From Bog-756 sp963713625 (GTDB taxonomy: Bacteria > Actinomycetota > Acidimicrobiia > Acidimicrobiales > RAAP-2): a stretch of 64,000 nucleotides of DNA. Where the stretch lies: assembly GCA_963713625.1 (NCBI GenBank), contig CAVQMN010000005.1:1-64000 (forward strand), given 5' to 3'. A model generated the notes under the pieces. The model was not told the DNA's origin and did not search any database. It saw only the letters and a list, made by a program, of their open reading frames with translations. This document shows, piece by piece, positions 41,820-50,042 of the stretch (position 1 is the first letter of the stretch; every line of letters begins with the position of its first letter). A program made the translations under genes and the position numbers.

Positions 41820-43480
41820 TCTCCTCGGCGACGATGGCGGTGACCAGCTCATCCCTTCCCCACATCCACACCCCCCACGTCGACTACCTGAGCATCCTGC
41901 CCATGCTCATCATGATGGGCGGAGCGGTGGTGCTGATGGTGGCATCGTCGATGTTCCGCAAGATCCTGGGCGTGGGCTCTGGAACCTTGGTCGCCTGCGT
42001 CACGGCCGTGGCCGCCCTGGTGGCCGCCCTGTTCCAGTGGGACCACGTGGCCACCCACGGCGCCTCGGTCACCATCGCCGGCGCCATCGCCTTCGACGGG
42101 TTCGACGTGTTCGTGCAGATCGCCGTGGCGATCGCCGTGCTCCTCACCGCCCTGGTCGGGGACGGCTTCCTCCGGCGCGAGGGCGTCGTGGGCCCCGAAT
42201 TCCATGTCCTGGCCATGATGTCCGCCTCCGGGGCGATGATGATGGGGGCGGCCAACGACCTCATCGTGATCTTCCTCGGCCTGGAGATCATGTCGATCGC
42301 CCTCTACGTCCTGGCCGCCTTCAACCACAAGCGGGCCGAGTCCGGTGAGGCCGCACTCAAGTACTTCGTGCTCGGCGCCTTCTCCTCGGCCGTCTTCGTC
42401 TACGGCATCGCACTGGTCTATGGCGCCACCGGATCGACCAACCTGCCCCAGATGGCCGACTACCTCTCCAGGAACGTCGTCGCTTCCAACGGCGTGCTGC
42501 TCGCCGGACTGGCCCTTCTGCTGGTCGGGTTCGGGTTCAAGATCGCCGCCGTCCCCTTCCATATGTGGTCGCCCGACGTCTACCAGGGCTCACCCTCCCC
42601 GATCACCGGGTTCATGGCCTCCGTGGTCAAGGTCGGCGCCTTTGCCGCGCTGCTCCGGGTGTTCGTGTCGTCGTTCGGACTCGTTCGCACCGACTGGCAG
42701 CCGATCATCTGGGCCCTGGCCATCCTCAGTCTGATCGTGGGGGCGGTGGTGGCCCTGATGCAGCGGGACGTGAAACGGATGATGGCCTACTCGTCCATCA
42801 ACCACGCCGGGTTCATCCTCCTCGGGGTGGAGGCGGCCACCACCCGCGGGGTCTCGTCGGCGCTGTACTACATCTTCACCTACATGTTCCTGGTCATCGG
42901 ATCGTTTGCCGTCATCACCGTGATGGCCCGTGACGGTGACACCGGGCACCAGATCTCCGACTACCGGGGGCTGGCCAAACGCCAGCCCGTGCTGGCCCTG
43001 GCCTTTGCCGTCCTGCTGCTGGGACAGGCCGGTATCCCGTTCACCACCGGGTTCCTGGCCAAGTTCGGCGTCGTGGGGGCGTCGGTGGACACCCACGCCT
43101 ACGTCCTGGCCGCCGTGGCCATGGTGACGGCGGCCATCGCCGCCTTCTTCTACCTCCGGGTGGCGGTGGCCATGTACTCACCGGTCGGGGCGGTCGGGGA
43201 CTCGGTGGAGGGCGTCGGCGGCGGGGCTCCGGACGGCTCCGAGAGCCCGTCGGCGGCGAGCGTCACCCCGAGCCCGTCTGATGCGAGCGGTGATGTGTCG
43301 AGCCTCCAGACCCTCACCGACGCACCTCCGACCGCATCGGTCACCGAGCGGGGCGCGGTGCCGGTTCCCACCCTGACCTGGGTCGTCATCGGGGTCACGG
43401 TGGCCTTCAGCGTGGTGTTCGGCATCATCCCCGAGCCCATCTTGAACTTCGCCCATCAGGCCACGCTGCTCTTCACCTGA
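41816..43480 (+). CDS. nuoN: NADH-quinone oxidoreductase subunit N
   Basis: 554 residues from ATG 41816 (ATGA overlap). VIFLGLEIMSIALYVLAAFN, VPFHMWSPDVYQGSPSPITG and RDVKRMMAYSSINHAGFILL mark the third antiporter-like subunit. A ~55-residue Ser/Pro/Ala-rich loop lies before the last helix (VIGVTVAFSVVFGIIPEPIL). It ends the operon. Confidence 0.97.
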   Translation: MISSATMAVTSSSLPHIHTPHVDYLSILPMLIMMGGAVVLMVASSMFRKILGVGSGTLVACVTAVAALVAALFQWDHVATHGASVTIAGAIAFDGFDVFVQIAVAIAVLLTALVGDGFLRREGVVGPEFHVLAMMSASGAMMMGAANDLIVIFLGLEIMSIALYVLAAFNHKRAESGEAALKYFVLGAFSSAVFVYGIALVYGATGSTNLPQMADYLSRNVVASNGVLLAGLALLLVGFGFKIAAVPFHMWSPDVYQGSPSPITGFMASVVKVGAFAALLRVFVSSFGLVRTDWQPIIWALAILSLIVGAVVALMQRDVKRMMAYSSINHAGFILLGVEAATTRGVSSALYYIFTYMFLVIGSFAVITVMARDGDTGHQISDYRGLAKRQPVLALAFAVLLLGQAGIPFTTGFLAKFGVVGASVDTHAYVLAAVAMVTAAIAAFFYLRVAVAMYSPVGAVGDSVEGVGGGAPDGSESPSAASVTPSPSDASGDVSSLQTLTDAPPTASVTERGAVPVPTLTWVVIGVTVAFSVVFGIIPEPILNFAHQATLLFT

Positions 43481-43485
43481 TCGGT

Positions 43486-43502
43486 CCCCACGGTCGGTGG
43501 GG
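43486..43502 (+). terminator. Hairpin after nuoN
   Basis: CCCCAC (43486-43491), loop GGTCG, GTGGGG (43497-43502), starting 6 bp after the nuoN stop. There is no T-run, so termination efficiency is uncertain, but the position suits the end of the nuo transcript. Confidence 0.5.
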
Positions 43503-43584
43503 TGCCCGGGGTACTGTCGCATGAGCAAAACGCGGGAGTTCGTCAGCGGGAAGGGGGGCGTCCGCCGACGGGAAGGAGCAGGTG

Positions 43585-43863
43585 ATGGCCAGATCCGATG
43601 GGCGGACGAGCAGCCAGTCCGGGGCGGGCCGGAAACGCCAGAACCGGGATATCGCCCGGATCGTGGTGGCGGTGGTCGGCCTCATCCTGCTCATCGCCTT
43701 CGTCCTCGACAACAGCAGGACCGTGCGGGTGGGGTTCGTCTTCTTCAACGCCAACGTCAGCCTCATCTGGGTCCTGCTGATCGCCGCCTTCCTCGGCGCC
43801 CTGGTCGACCGGTTGGTGATCATCATCGGGCAGCGCCGAAGAAAGGGCGCGGCGAAGGACTGA
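43585..43863 (+). CDS. LapA/DUF1049-domain small membrane protein
   Basis: 92 residues from ATG 43585 (GTG 43582 in frame), after GGAAGGAG. A basic N-terminus is followed by two membrane helices: DIARIVVAVVGLILLIAFVL, then the LapA signature DNSRTVRVGFVFF and ISL-type second helix LIWVLLIAAFLGALVDRLVI. LapA-domain proteins are associated with envelope assembly in proteobacteria; in actinobacteria their role is not known. Confidence 0.8.
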   Translation: MARSDGRTSSQSGAGRKRQNRDIARIVVAVVGLILLIAFVLDNSRTVRVGFVFFNANVSLIWVLLIAAFLGALVDRLVIIIGQRRRKGAAKD

Positions 43864-43905
43864 GCCGCGGGAGCGGTCCGGTAGTGGGAGTGGAATGATG
43901 GGCGG

Positions 43906-45297
43906 ATGAGGCAGGCCACCCCCGCAGAGCGAGCAGCCTTCGGTCGGTCCGAACGGGCCAAGGTGCCTCGGTCCACTCACGGCGAATGGGAAGTGGCCGG
44001 CGACCGGACGAATCCTCTGGAGATCCTGGCCCTGCAGGCCACCACCCGGCTCCCCGACCTGGTTCCGATCCGCTACGGCCGGATGGCGGCCTCTCCCTTC
44101 GCCTTCTTCCGGGGCGCCGCCGCGGTGATGGCTGCCGATCTGGATCATTCGGAGCGCACCGGGCTCGAGGTCCAGCTGTGCGGGGATGCCCACCTGTCCA
44201 ACTTCGGGGGCTTTGCCTCGCCCGAGCGGGATCTCATCTTCGATGTCAACGACTTCGACGAGACCATCCCCGGCCCCTTCGAGTGGGACCTGAAGCGCCT
44301 GGCCGCCAGCCTCGAGATCGCCGGCCGGAGTCGCCAGTTCGACGACAGCACCCGCCGGTCGATCGTGGCCCAGGGCTCGTGCTCCTATCGCACGGCCATC
44401 CGGGAGTTCGCCGCCATGCGGGACCTCGCCATCTGGTCCTCCCACCTCGACGCCGCGGTCATCGCGGCGCGGTGGGGCGACCAGGCCAGCCGTCGGCTGA
44501 CCGAGACCTTCCAGCGGCGGATGGCCAAGGCCCAGTCCAAGGACCATCTTGCCGCGCTGGCCAAGCTGACCACGGAGGTCGACGGGAAGCTCCGCTTCGT
44601 GGAGAACCCTCCGTTGCTGATTCCGGCTGAGTCCGTCTTCACCGATGTGTACTCGAAGCAAACGGTCGGCAACCTCTACGACGCCCTCAGCCAGTACCGC
44701 CACACGCTGTCCGGTGACCGCCAGCGCTTGCTGGACAAGTACGAGTTCGTCGATCTGGCCCGCAAGGTGGTCGGGGTGGGCAGCGTGGGCACCAGATGCT
44801 GGGTGGCGCTGTTCGTGGGCCGTGACAACAGCGACCCCTTGTTTCTCCAGGTCAAAGAAGCGGAGGCCGCGGTGGGGGAGCCGTTCCTCGGGGCCAGCGA
44901 GTACGCCCAGCACGGGCAGCGGGTGGTCGAGGGCCAGCGTCTCATGCAGGGGTCGAGCGATATCTTCCTCGGGTGGGACACGTTCAAGGGGGACGACGGC
45001 GTCACCCGCGACTTCTACCTCCGACAGCTCTGGGACTGGAAGTTCTCGGTCGATGTGGACGCCATGTCACCCGAAGGCCTCGGCATCTACGCCCAGATCT
45101 GTGGGTGGACGTTGGCTCGTGCCCACGCCCGTTCCGGGGACGCCATCGCGCTGGGTGCCTACCTGGGCGGCAGCGACCGGTACGACCGTTCCATGTGCGA
45201 TTTCGCCACCGCCTACGCCGATCAGAACGAGTTGGACTTCGAATCCCTGACCCGGGCCATTGCCGATGGCCGTATCGAGGCCACCACCGGGGTCTGA
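43906..45297 (+). CDS. DUF2252-family protein
   Basis: 463 residues from ATG 43906. The family hallmarks are present: RYGRMAASPFAFFRGAAAVM, VQLCGDAHLSNFGGFASPER, FDVNDFDETIPGPFEWDLKR LAASL, and a late QLWDWKFSVD region. GDAHLSNFG and DFDE resemble the catalytic HxDxxxxN and metal-binding D motifs of aminoglycoside/choline-kinase-like folds. A small-molecule kinase activity is therefore plausible but unproven. Confidence 0.85.
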   Translation: MRQATPAERAAFGRSERAKVPRSTHGEWEVAGDRTNPLEILALQATTRLPDLVPIRYGRMAASPFAFFRGAAAVMAADLDHSERTGLEVQLCGDAHLSNFGGFASPERDLIFDVNDFDETIPGPFEWDLKRLAASLEIAGRSRQFDDSTRRSIVAQGSCSYRTAIREFAAMRDLAIWSSHLDAAVIAARWGDQASRRLTETFQRRMAKAQSKDHLAALAKLTTEVDGKLRFVENPPLLIPAESVFTDVYSKQTVGNLYDALSQYRHTLSGDRQRLLDKYEFVDLARKVVGVGSVGTRCWVALFVGRDNSDPLFLQVKEAEAAVGEPFLGASEYAQHGQRVVEGQRLMQGSSDIFLGWDTFKGDDGVTRDFYLRQLWDWKFSVDVDAMSPEGLGIYAQICGWTLARAHARSGDAIALGAYLGGSDRYDRSMCDFATAYADQNELDFESLTRAIADGRIEATTGV

Positions 45298-45368
45298 GCT
45301 CAAGGCCACGACGATCGGAGCCGTCGGACCCGAGGGTCCGGTCCAGAGGATCCCGACTGGCTGAACCG

Positions 45369-45420
45369 ACCGATCCACCACATCACCGAAACCACACACC
45401 GCGATTCACCGATCCACCAC
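45369..45420 (+). repeat. 13-bp direct repeat upstream of glutamate decarboxylase
   Basis: ACCGATCCACCAC occurs at 45369-45381 and again at 45408-45420, 39 bp apart, in the 143-bp leader before the decarboxylase. It could be a paired regulator site or a small duplication. Confidence 0.5.
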
Positions 45421-45440
45421 CACAAGAGGAGTTGACCAGA

Positions 45441-46841
45441 ATGCCATTGCACAAGCGGGTTCCCGTCCGAAACGAGTTGCTCGACTCGGTCTATGCCGGC
45501 AAGGACCTGTTGACCAGCCTGCCGTCCCACCGATTCCCCGAGGGCGAGATGCGACCCGAGGATGCGTTCCAGTGCATCTCGGACGAACTGCTGCTCGACG
45601 GGAACGAACGTCAGAACATGGCCACGTTCTGCCAGACCTGGGAGGAGACAGAGATCCACAAACTGATGGACCTCTGTATCAACAAGAACATGATCGACAA
45701 GGACGAGTACCCCCAGACGGCGGAGATCGAGCGGCGGTGCGTCCAGCTGCTGGCCGACCTGTGGAACGCACCCGAGGACAACGAGGCCGTCGGGTGCTCG
45801 GCCATCGGCTCCTCGGAGGCGTGCATGCTCGGGGGCATGGCGGCCAAATGGCGGTGGCGGGCCAAGCGCGAGGCGGCCAAGAAGCCCACCGACAAGCCCA
45901 ACATGGTGTGTGGTCCGGTCCAGGTGGTGTGGCACAAGTTCGCCAAGTACTGGGACGTCGAGATGCGTGAGATCCCCATGTCGCCCGGCAAGTACTGCAT
46001 GGACGTCGAGCAGATGCTGGCCCAGGTGGATGAGAACACCATCATGGTGGTCCCCACCTTCGGGGTGACCTACACCGGCGCCTACGAGCCGGTGGCCGAG
46101 TTGGCCGCCGCCCTCGACAAGTTGGCCGAGGACACCGGTCTCGACATCGACATCCATGTCGACGGAGCCAGTGGCGCCTTCCTCGCCCCCTTCTGCGCCC
46201 CCGACGTGGTCTGGGACTTCCGGCTGCCGCGGGTGAAGTCGATCAGCACCTCGGGCCACAAGTTCGGCCTGGCCCCCCTGGGAGCCGGGTGGGTGCTGTG
46301 GCGGGACAAGGAAGACCTCCCCGACGACCTCATCTTCCATGTCACCTACCTGGGAGGCGACATGCCCGTCTTCCAGATCAACTTCTCGCGGCCGGCCGGG
46401 CAGATCGTCTCCCAGTACTACAACTTCGTGCGACTGGGGAAGCAGGGCTACCAGGCCGTCCACGACGCCTGCTACGAATCGGCCAAGTTCCTGGGTGAGG
46501 AGATCCTCAAGCTCGGGCCCTTCGAGCTGCTGTGCGACGGCAACCCCCTCACCGGCATCCCCTCGGTGGCCTGGCGGATCAAGGAGGGGGAGGATCCCGG
46601 TTACACCTTGTACGACCTCGCCGACCGCATGCGGGTCCAGGGCTGGCAGGTTCCCGCCTATCCGTTGACCGGATCGGTGTCCGACATCTCGGTGCAGCGG
46701 ATCCTGGTGCGCCAGGGGGTCAGCCGGGACATGTCGTTCCTGTTGCTCAACGACCTCCGGTCGTCCATCGCCCACTTCGAGAAGCACCCGGTGACGGTGG
46801 CCATGACCAAAGAAGAGGCCGGCGGGTTCAGCCACCTGTAG
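45441..46841 (+). CDS. gadB: Glutamate decarboxylase
   Basis: 466 residues from ATG 45441. Numbering closely follows the E. coli enzyme: ATFCQTW at 61-67, the PLP-binding Lys274 in SISTSGHKFGLAPLG, HVDGASGAFLAPF with the PLP Asp, and a penultimate His465 in the C-terminal FSHL. In E. coli GadB, His465 blocks the active site at neutral pH. The enzyme converts glutamate and a proton to GABA and CO2, consuming cytoplasmic acid. No GadC glutamate/GABA antiporter is in the window, but channel-like and ClC genes follow. Confidence 0.95.
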   Translation: MPLHKRVPVRNELLDSVYAGKDLLTSLPSHRFPEGEMRPEDAFQCISDELLLDGNERQNMATFCQTWEETEIHKLMDLCINKNMIDKDEYPQTAEIERRCVQLLADLWNAPEDNEAVGCSAIGSSEACMLGGMAAKWRWRAKREAAKKPTDKPNMVCGPVQVVWHKFAKYWDVEMREIPMSPGKYCMDVEQMLAQVDENTIMVVPTFGVTYTGAYEPVAELAAALDKLAEDTGLDIDIHVDGASGAFLAPFCAPDVVWDFRLPRVKSISTSGHKFGLAPLGAGWVLWRDKEDLPDDLIFHVTYLGGDMPVFQINFSRPAGQIVSQYYNFVRLGKQGYQAVHDACYESAKFLGEEILKLGPFELLCDGNPLTGIPSVAWRIKEGEDPGYTLYDLADRMRVQGWQVPAYPLTGSVSDISVQRILVRQGVSRDMSFLLLNDLRSSIAHFEKHPVTVAMTKEEAGGFSHL

Positions 46842-46863
46842 CCGGCGCCGGTCAGTGGCCGGT

Positions 46864-46906
46864 TCGCCCACCTGTTGTCGGCGGTCTGTCGGCAACAGGT
46901 GGGCGA
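46864..46906 (+). terminator. Strong hairpin after glutamate decarboxylase
   Basis: A perfect 14-bp inverted repeat, TCGCCCACCTGTTG (46864-46877) and CAACAGGTGGGCGA (46893-46906), with a 15-nt loop, begins 23 bp after the stop. There is no T-tract, but the stem is long enough for a terminator or transcript-end stabiliser. Confidence 0.65.
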
Positions 46907-46933
46907 CACGCCGCTCGACATGCTCTGCCTTCG

Positions 46934-47038
46934 GGTGCTCTGCCATCAGACGCTCTGCCCTCAGCGGTCATCAGGTCGGGTGCTGGGCCATCAGGTGCTG
47001 GGCCATCGGGTGCTGGGCCATCAGGTGCCGGGCCATCA
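46934..47038. repeat. 15-bp tandem repeat array
   Basis: Four copies of GGTGCTGGGCCATCA run without a gap from 46979 to 47038, with one or two changes in copies 2 and 4. Degenerate copies (ggtgctctgccatca, gacgctctgccctca) precede them from about 46934. The stop codon of the minus-strand channel-like gene (47036-47038) lies in the last unit. Spacers are absent, so this is a minisatellite and not a CRISPR. Confidence 0.85.
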
Positions 47039-48187
47039 GGTCGGCGCGTTGGGCTCCCAGTCCACGACTATCGGCCGGGAGAGGACCAATCGAGGCCGCC
47101 CCACCTTCGCCGGCCGGTCGGTGGTCCATTCGGCCGGCGGTGCCGGGGTGAGGCCCGCCAGTCCACGGAGGGCCTGGTCGTAACCGGAACGGACCCAGGC
47201 GAACCGTCTCCAGCACTGCTCTCGACCTGATTCGGGAACGGGGAGGAACGGGTGGATCCGATCCAGGGCGGCCAGGTACTCCTCGTGGCGAACCGATATC
47301 GACGGCGGATCCTCACTGACCCGGGCCAGCAACCCGAGGAGTGGTTCCGACGGCTGGATGGGGATGCCGGCGGACATGGCGATCCTCACCAGGCTCGGCA
47401 TCCCGTAGGCCAGGGCCAGCATCGGTCCTTTGACGTTGTCCGCCGCGCCCTCCACGGACCGCAGGTCCATCGTCGAGAGGAGGAGAACTGCGGCATCGAG
47501 CATGCTGCCCACCGAGGCCACCCATGACTGGTCGGCTGACGACTCCGGGAAGTAGCAGAGGGCCGGAAAGGCGGTGTGGGTCTGGTCGAGCTCGAGCAGC
47601 CAACTGGTCGTGGTCCGCCACAGGTCGGGAGTGTCCAGGCTTCCCAGGCGCTGCAGGTTGATCAGCAGATCGACCGGGGACGGCGGGATGCCGGCGAAGG
47701 GACGGAGCACGATGATGCCCTTCTCTCGCTGGTGATGGGCGGAGTAGATCGTGGGCAGATAGCTGATCAGCAGCGCCACCAGTCCGAGCCCGATGGTTGC
47801 TTCGACGAAGGTCAGCCATATCCGTGGAGTACCGGCGGGTTCGGCAAAGCCCAGCGTGAACAGGGAGGAGCCACTGACTTCGAAGGCGCGCTGTGCGGTG
47901 CCTGTCTTGATCCCCCAGAACAGGAAGGTGAACCCGATGGTGACCGAGATCATCCAGACCAGCGGGAGGGAAATCAGGGCGATGGGCGCATAGAGAGCCC
48001 GAAGATTCGCCTCCCGATCTTTGTTGCGCCAACTGTGGATGAGGACGCGATCGGCCACGGCGAACACGAACCTGGTGATCCGGGTGAATCCGTTGCGGGG
48101 CAGGACGACCGTCTCCAGCGCCGAGATGAGCACCGCTCCCACCAGGACGGCCCCGACCACCACGGAGAGGATGTTGAGGATGATCAT
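47036..48187 (-). CDS. Membrane protein with potassium-channel-like pore (two-TM/P-loop)
   Basis: 383 residues from ATG 48187. One N-terminal helix (3-25), a second at ~68-92 (LISLPLVWMISVTIGFTFLF), a re-entrant-like segment with TLGF at 111-114 (SGSSLFTLGFAEP), and a third helix at ~127-148. The helix - TxGF - helix order resembles the selectivity-filter unit of Ion_trans_2 potassium channels (TVGYG/TVGFG). About 230 soluble residues follow. The filter lacks the final Gly, so ion selectivity is doubtful. Same strand as the ClC gene, 31 bp downstream of it. Confidence 0.6.
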   Translation of the reverse strand: MIILNILSVVVGAVLVGAVLISALETVVLPRNGFTRITRFVFAVADRVLIHSWRNKDREANLRALYAPIALISLPLVWMISVTIGFTFLFWGIKTGTAQRAFEVSGSSLFTLGFAEPAGTPRIWLTFVEATIGLGLVALLISYLPTIYSAHHQREKGIIVLRPFAGIPPSPVDLLINLQRLGSLDTPDLWRTTTSWLLELDQTHTAFPALCYFPESSADQSWVASVGSMLDAAVLLLSTMDLRSVEGAADNVKGPMLALAYGMPSLVRIAMSAGIPIQPSEPLLGLLARVSEDPPSISVRHEEYLAALDRIHPFLPVPESGREQCWRRFAWVRSGYDQALRGLAGLTPAPPAEWTTDRPAKVGRPRLVLSRPIVVDWEPNAPT

Positions 48188-48218
48188 GTGGCGGCGTCGA
48201 GCAGGGTGACCGGTCGCA

Positions 48219-49691
48219 TCAGCTGTCGCTCGCCGGCGCCGACGCCGGCGCCGCGGCTCCGGTTGGCGCCGGCCCGCCCCGGTGGACTGAGGGGTGGAGC
48301 GCGGTCCGGAATTCAGCCGGGGTCCCGGGCAGCCACGCGGTCGTGGCGTAGGCCACCACCACGGCCACGATCACCACGGGGATGACCTCGGTGCCGTCGC
48401 TGAACATCAACAGGGTGGCCAACAGGGTCGCGGTCATGGGCAGCTTGAGCATGACCGTGCACATGGCGCCGATTCCCATGGCTATCCCGGGGACCAAGGA
48501 CATGCCGGGCAGATGCGACGCGGCGATCCCCGCCGCGGCCCCGATGAACATCGACGGGAACACCGGTCCGCCCCGGAAGCTCGAAAGTGAGAGCCCGTAG
48601 GCCAGTCCCTTGCACACGACCAGGAGCACCAGCGCCCCGACCGTCCATCCGGCGGCGTGCTGGACAAGGCCGGGCAGCGCCGACTGACCGGAGAAGAGGA
48701 CGTCGGAGAAACCTCGCCCGGAAAGTTCGGCGAAGGCGATGGCCAATCCGGCGATTCCGAGGCCAACCACGGGCGTGAGCAGGACTTTGCGCGGTTCGAC
48801 CCGGGGCAGGAGAGCCAACCCGATGAGCCGGATGCCTGTTCCCAGCAGGGATGCCACCAGGCCGAAGACGATGGCCCAACAGAACAGGGCCCCGGTCAGG
48901 TGGTGGAAGGGGGGCAGTCCGGGGATGGCCAACGAGAATGTCCCGAATCCGGTCAGCGAGTTCAGCCCGACGAAGATGAGGGTGCCGACGCCGGCGGCCA
49001 ACAACCCCGGAACCAGGACCAGCTCGAGGAGCGGTCCACCGATACCTGCGGCTTCCATCAGCAAGAAGGCGCCGAGGATCGGGGAGCCGAAAAGGGTGCT
49101 GATGGCGGCGAAGCTTCCGGCCGAGGCCATGACCACGGCCGCAGCCGGCGGCGCGTCGCGCTTGGCCAACTGCACCGATAACAGCCCCAATCCGCCACCG
49201 ACGGCGATCAGCGGTGCTTCCGGACCGAGCACCACGCCGAGGCTCAGCGTGGCCAGCGCCGCGATCACCACGCCCGGAAGCTCGCGGGCCGTGGGGGCCC
49301 CGCCGCCCGTCTTGAACCCTTCCGCGGGGATGTGCCCTGCCGTGCCCGGCAGATACTTGATGGTGGCGCCGACCAGGACCCCGGCTAGGGCCAGCAACGG
49401 GAGTGGCCACCAGACCGGTGTACCGGCGAAGCCGAGTGTCTTCGGCAACGATTCGAAGATCCAGCCCTGCAGCAGGCCGACGAGTTTGAGGAATCCGTAG
49501 GCCACCGCGGACACGGGGACCCCGATCAGTGCGGCCAGGACGAGCAACTGCAGATAGCCCTTCGTCCTGAGCATGGCCAGCGGGTCGGGCTGGGCGGCCG
49601 GGTCGGGCTGGGCGGCCGGATCGGGCTTGAGAGCCTGTCCGGGTGGGGCCGGCGCCGGGTCTGATCCGGCCCCTGGATCAGGCGTGGTCAT
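48219..49691 (-). CDS. ClC-family chloride channel or chloride/proton antiporter
   Basis: 490 residues from ATG 49691, which overlaps the stop of the small upstream ORF as ATGA. About ten membrane helices; LGVVLGPEAPLIAVGGGLGL carries the gating glutamate (the GxExP motif). The Ser-containing GSGIP motif is replaced by AGHIP, and by alignment with FIIEE of E. coli ClC-ec1 the second Glu is Ala here (FLLMEAA), so transport mechanism may differ. The N-terminus has PDPAAQ repeats from an 18-bp DNA repeat (49582-49617). It is next to glutamate decarboxylase and a channel-like gene. Confidence 0.9.
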   Translation of the reverse strand: MTTPDPGAGSDPAPAPPGQALKPDPAAQPDPAAQPDPLAMLRTKGYLQLLVLAALIGVPVSAVAYGFLKLVGLLQGWIFESLPKTLGFAGTPVWWPLPLLALAGVLVGATIKYLPGTAGHIPAEGFKTGGGAPTARELPGVVIAALATLSLGVVLGPEAPLIAVGGGLGLLSVQLAKRDAPPAAAVVMASAGSFAAISTLFGSPILGAFLLMEAAGIGGPLLELVLVPGLLAAGVGTLIFVGLNSLTGFGTFSLAIPGLPPFHHLTGALFCWAIVFGLVASLLGTGIRLIGLALLPRVEPRKVLLTPVVGLGIAGLAIAFAELSGRGFSDVLFSGQSALPGLVQHAAGWTVGALVLLVVCKGLAYGLSLSSFRGGPVFPSMFIGAAAGIAASHLPGMSLVPGIAMGIGAMCTVMLKLPMTATLLATLLMFSDGTEVIPVVIVAVVVAYATTAWLPGTPAEFRTALHPSVHRGGPAPTGAAAPASAPASDS

Positions 49692-49849
49692 GTCCGGGCC
49701 CCGACCGGCGCGATCGCAGACGCCACCGACGCCGGTGCCCGCCTCCGCATGGGTGTCAACGCCGGTCCCATCAGCAACTCCAACAGCAACAGAAACAGTA
49801 CGGTCGTGGCGGTTTCGGCGACAGATTCGATGGTGTCAGCGAGGTACAC
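49688..49849 (-). CDS. Small (53-residue) membrane ORF coupled to the ClC gene
   Basis: GTG at 49849 follows a strong ribosome binding site, GGGAGGAG (complement of 49854-49861), by 4 nt. The product begins MYLADTIESVAETATTVLFL, has one hydrophobic helix (TTVLFLLLLELLMG) and a basic tail with MRRR, and its TGA overlaps the ClC start ATG (ATGA). The site, overlap and membrane character support a real gene. No homologue is recognised. It may be an accessory subunit, or a leader controlling ClC translation. Confidence 0.65.
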   Translation of the reverse strand: MYLADTIESVAETATTVLFLLLLELLMGPALTPMRRRAPASVASAIAPVGART

Positions 49850-50042
49850 CGATCTCCTCCCGTCGTCGGATCCCGCCAGATGACACTAGGTGGTTTGAGG
49901 ACGCCGATGGGGGTTCCGGCTCGACCGACGGGCGGCGGGGCCCATGGTCCGAAGTGCCGGTCCGCCGCCCGAACGCGGAAAGATCATGCTGGTCAGTCAG
50001 GCAAAGTATGGTTCTGACCGTCCCCAACCAAGGAGCGGCACC

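Noticed and set aside
43520..43584. Possible short ORF from ATG 43520 before the LapA-like gene
   Set aside because: It has no ribosome binding site and runs out of frame through the LapA-like gene with no recognisable features.
46979..47038. Short repeats that could suggest a CRISPR array
   Set aside because: Units are 15 bp and directly adjacent, with no spacers and no cas genes nearby.
46855..47183. Small plus-strand ORFs after glutamate decarboxylase (about 98-102 residues)
   Set aside because: They are built from the hairpin and the 15-bp tandem repeats, without ribosome binding sites, and overlap the convergent gene.
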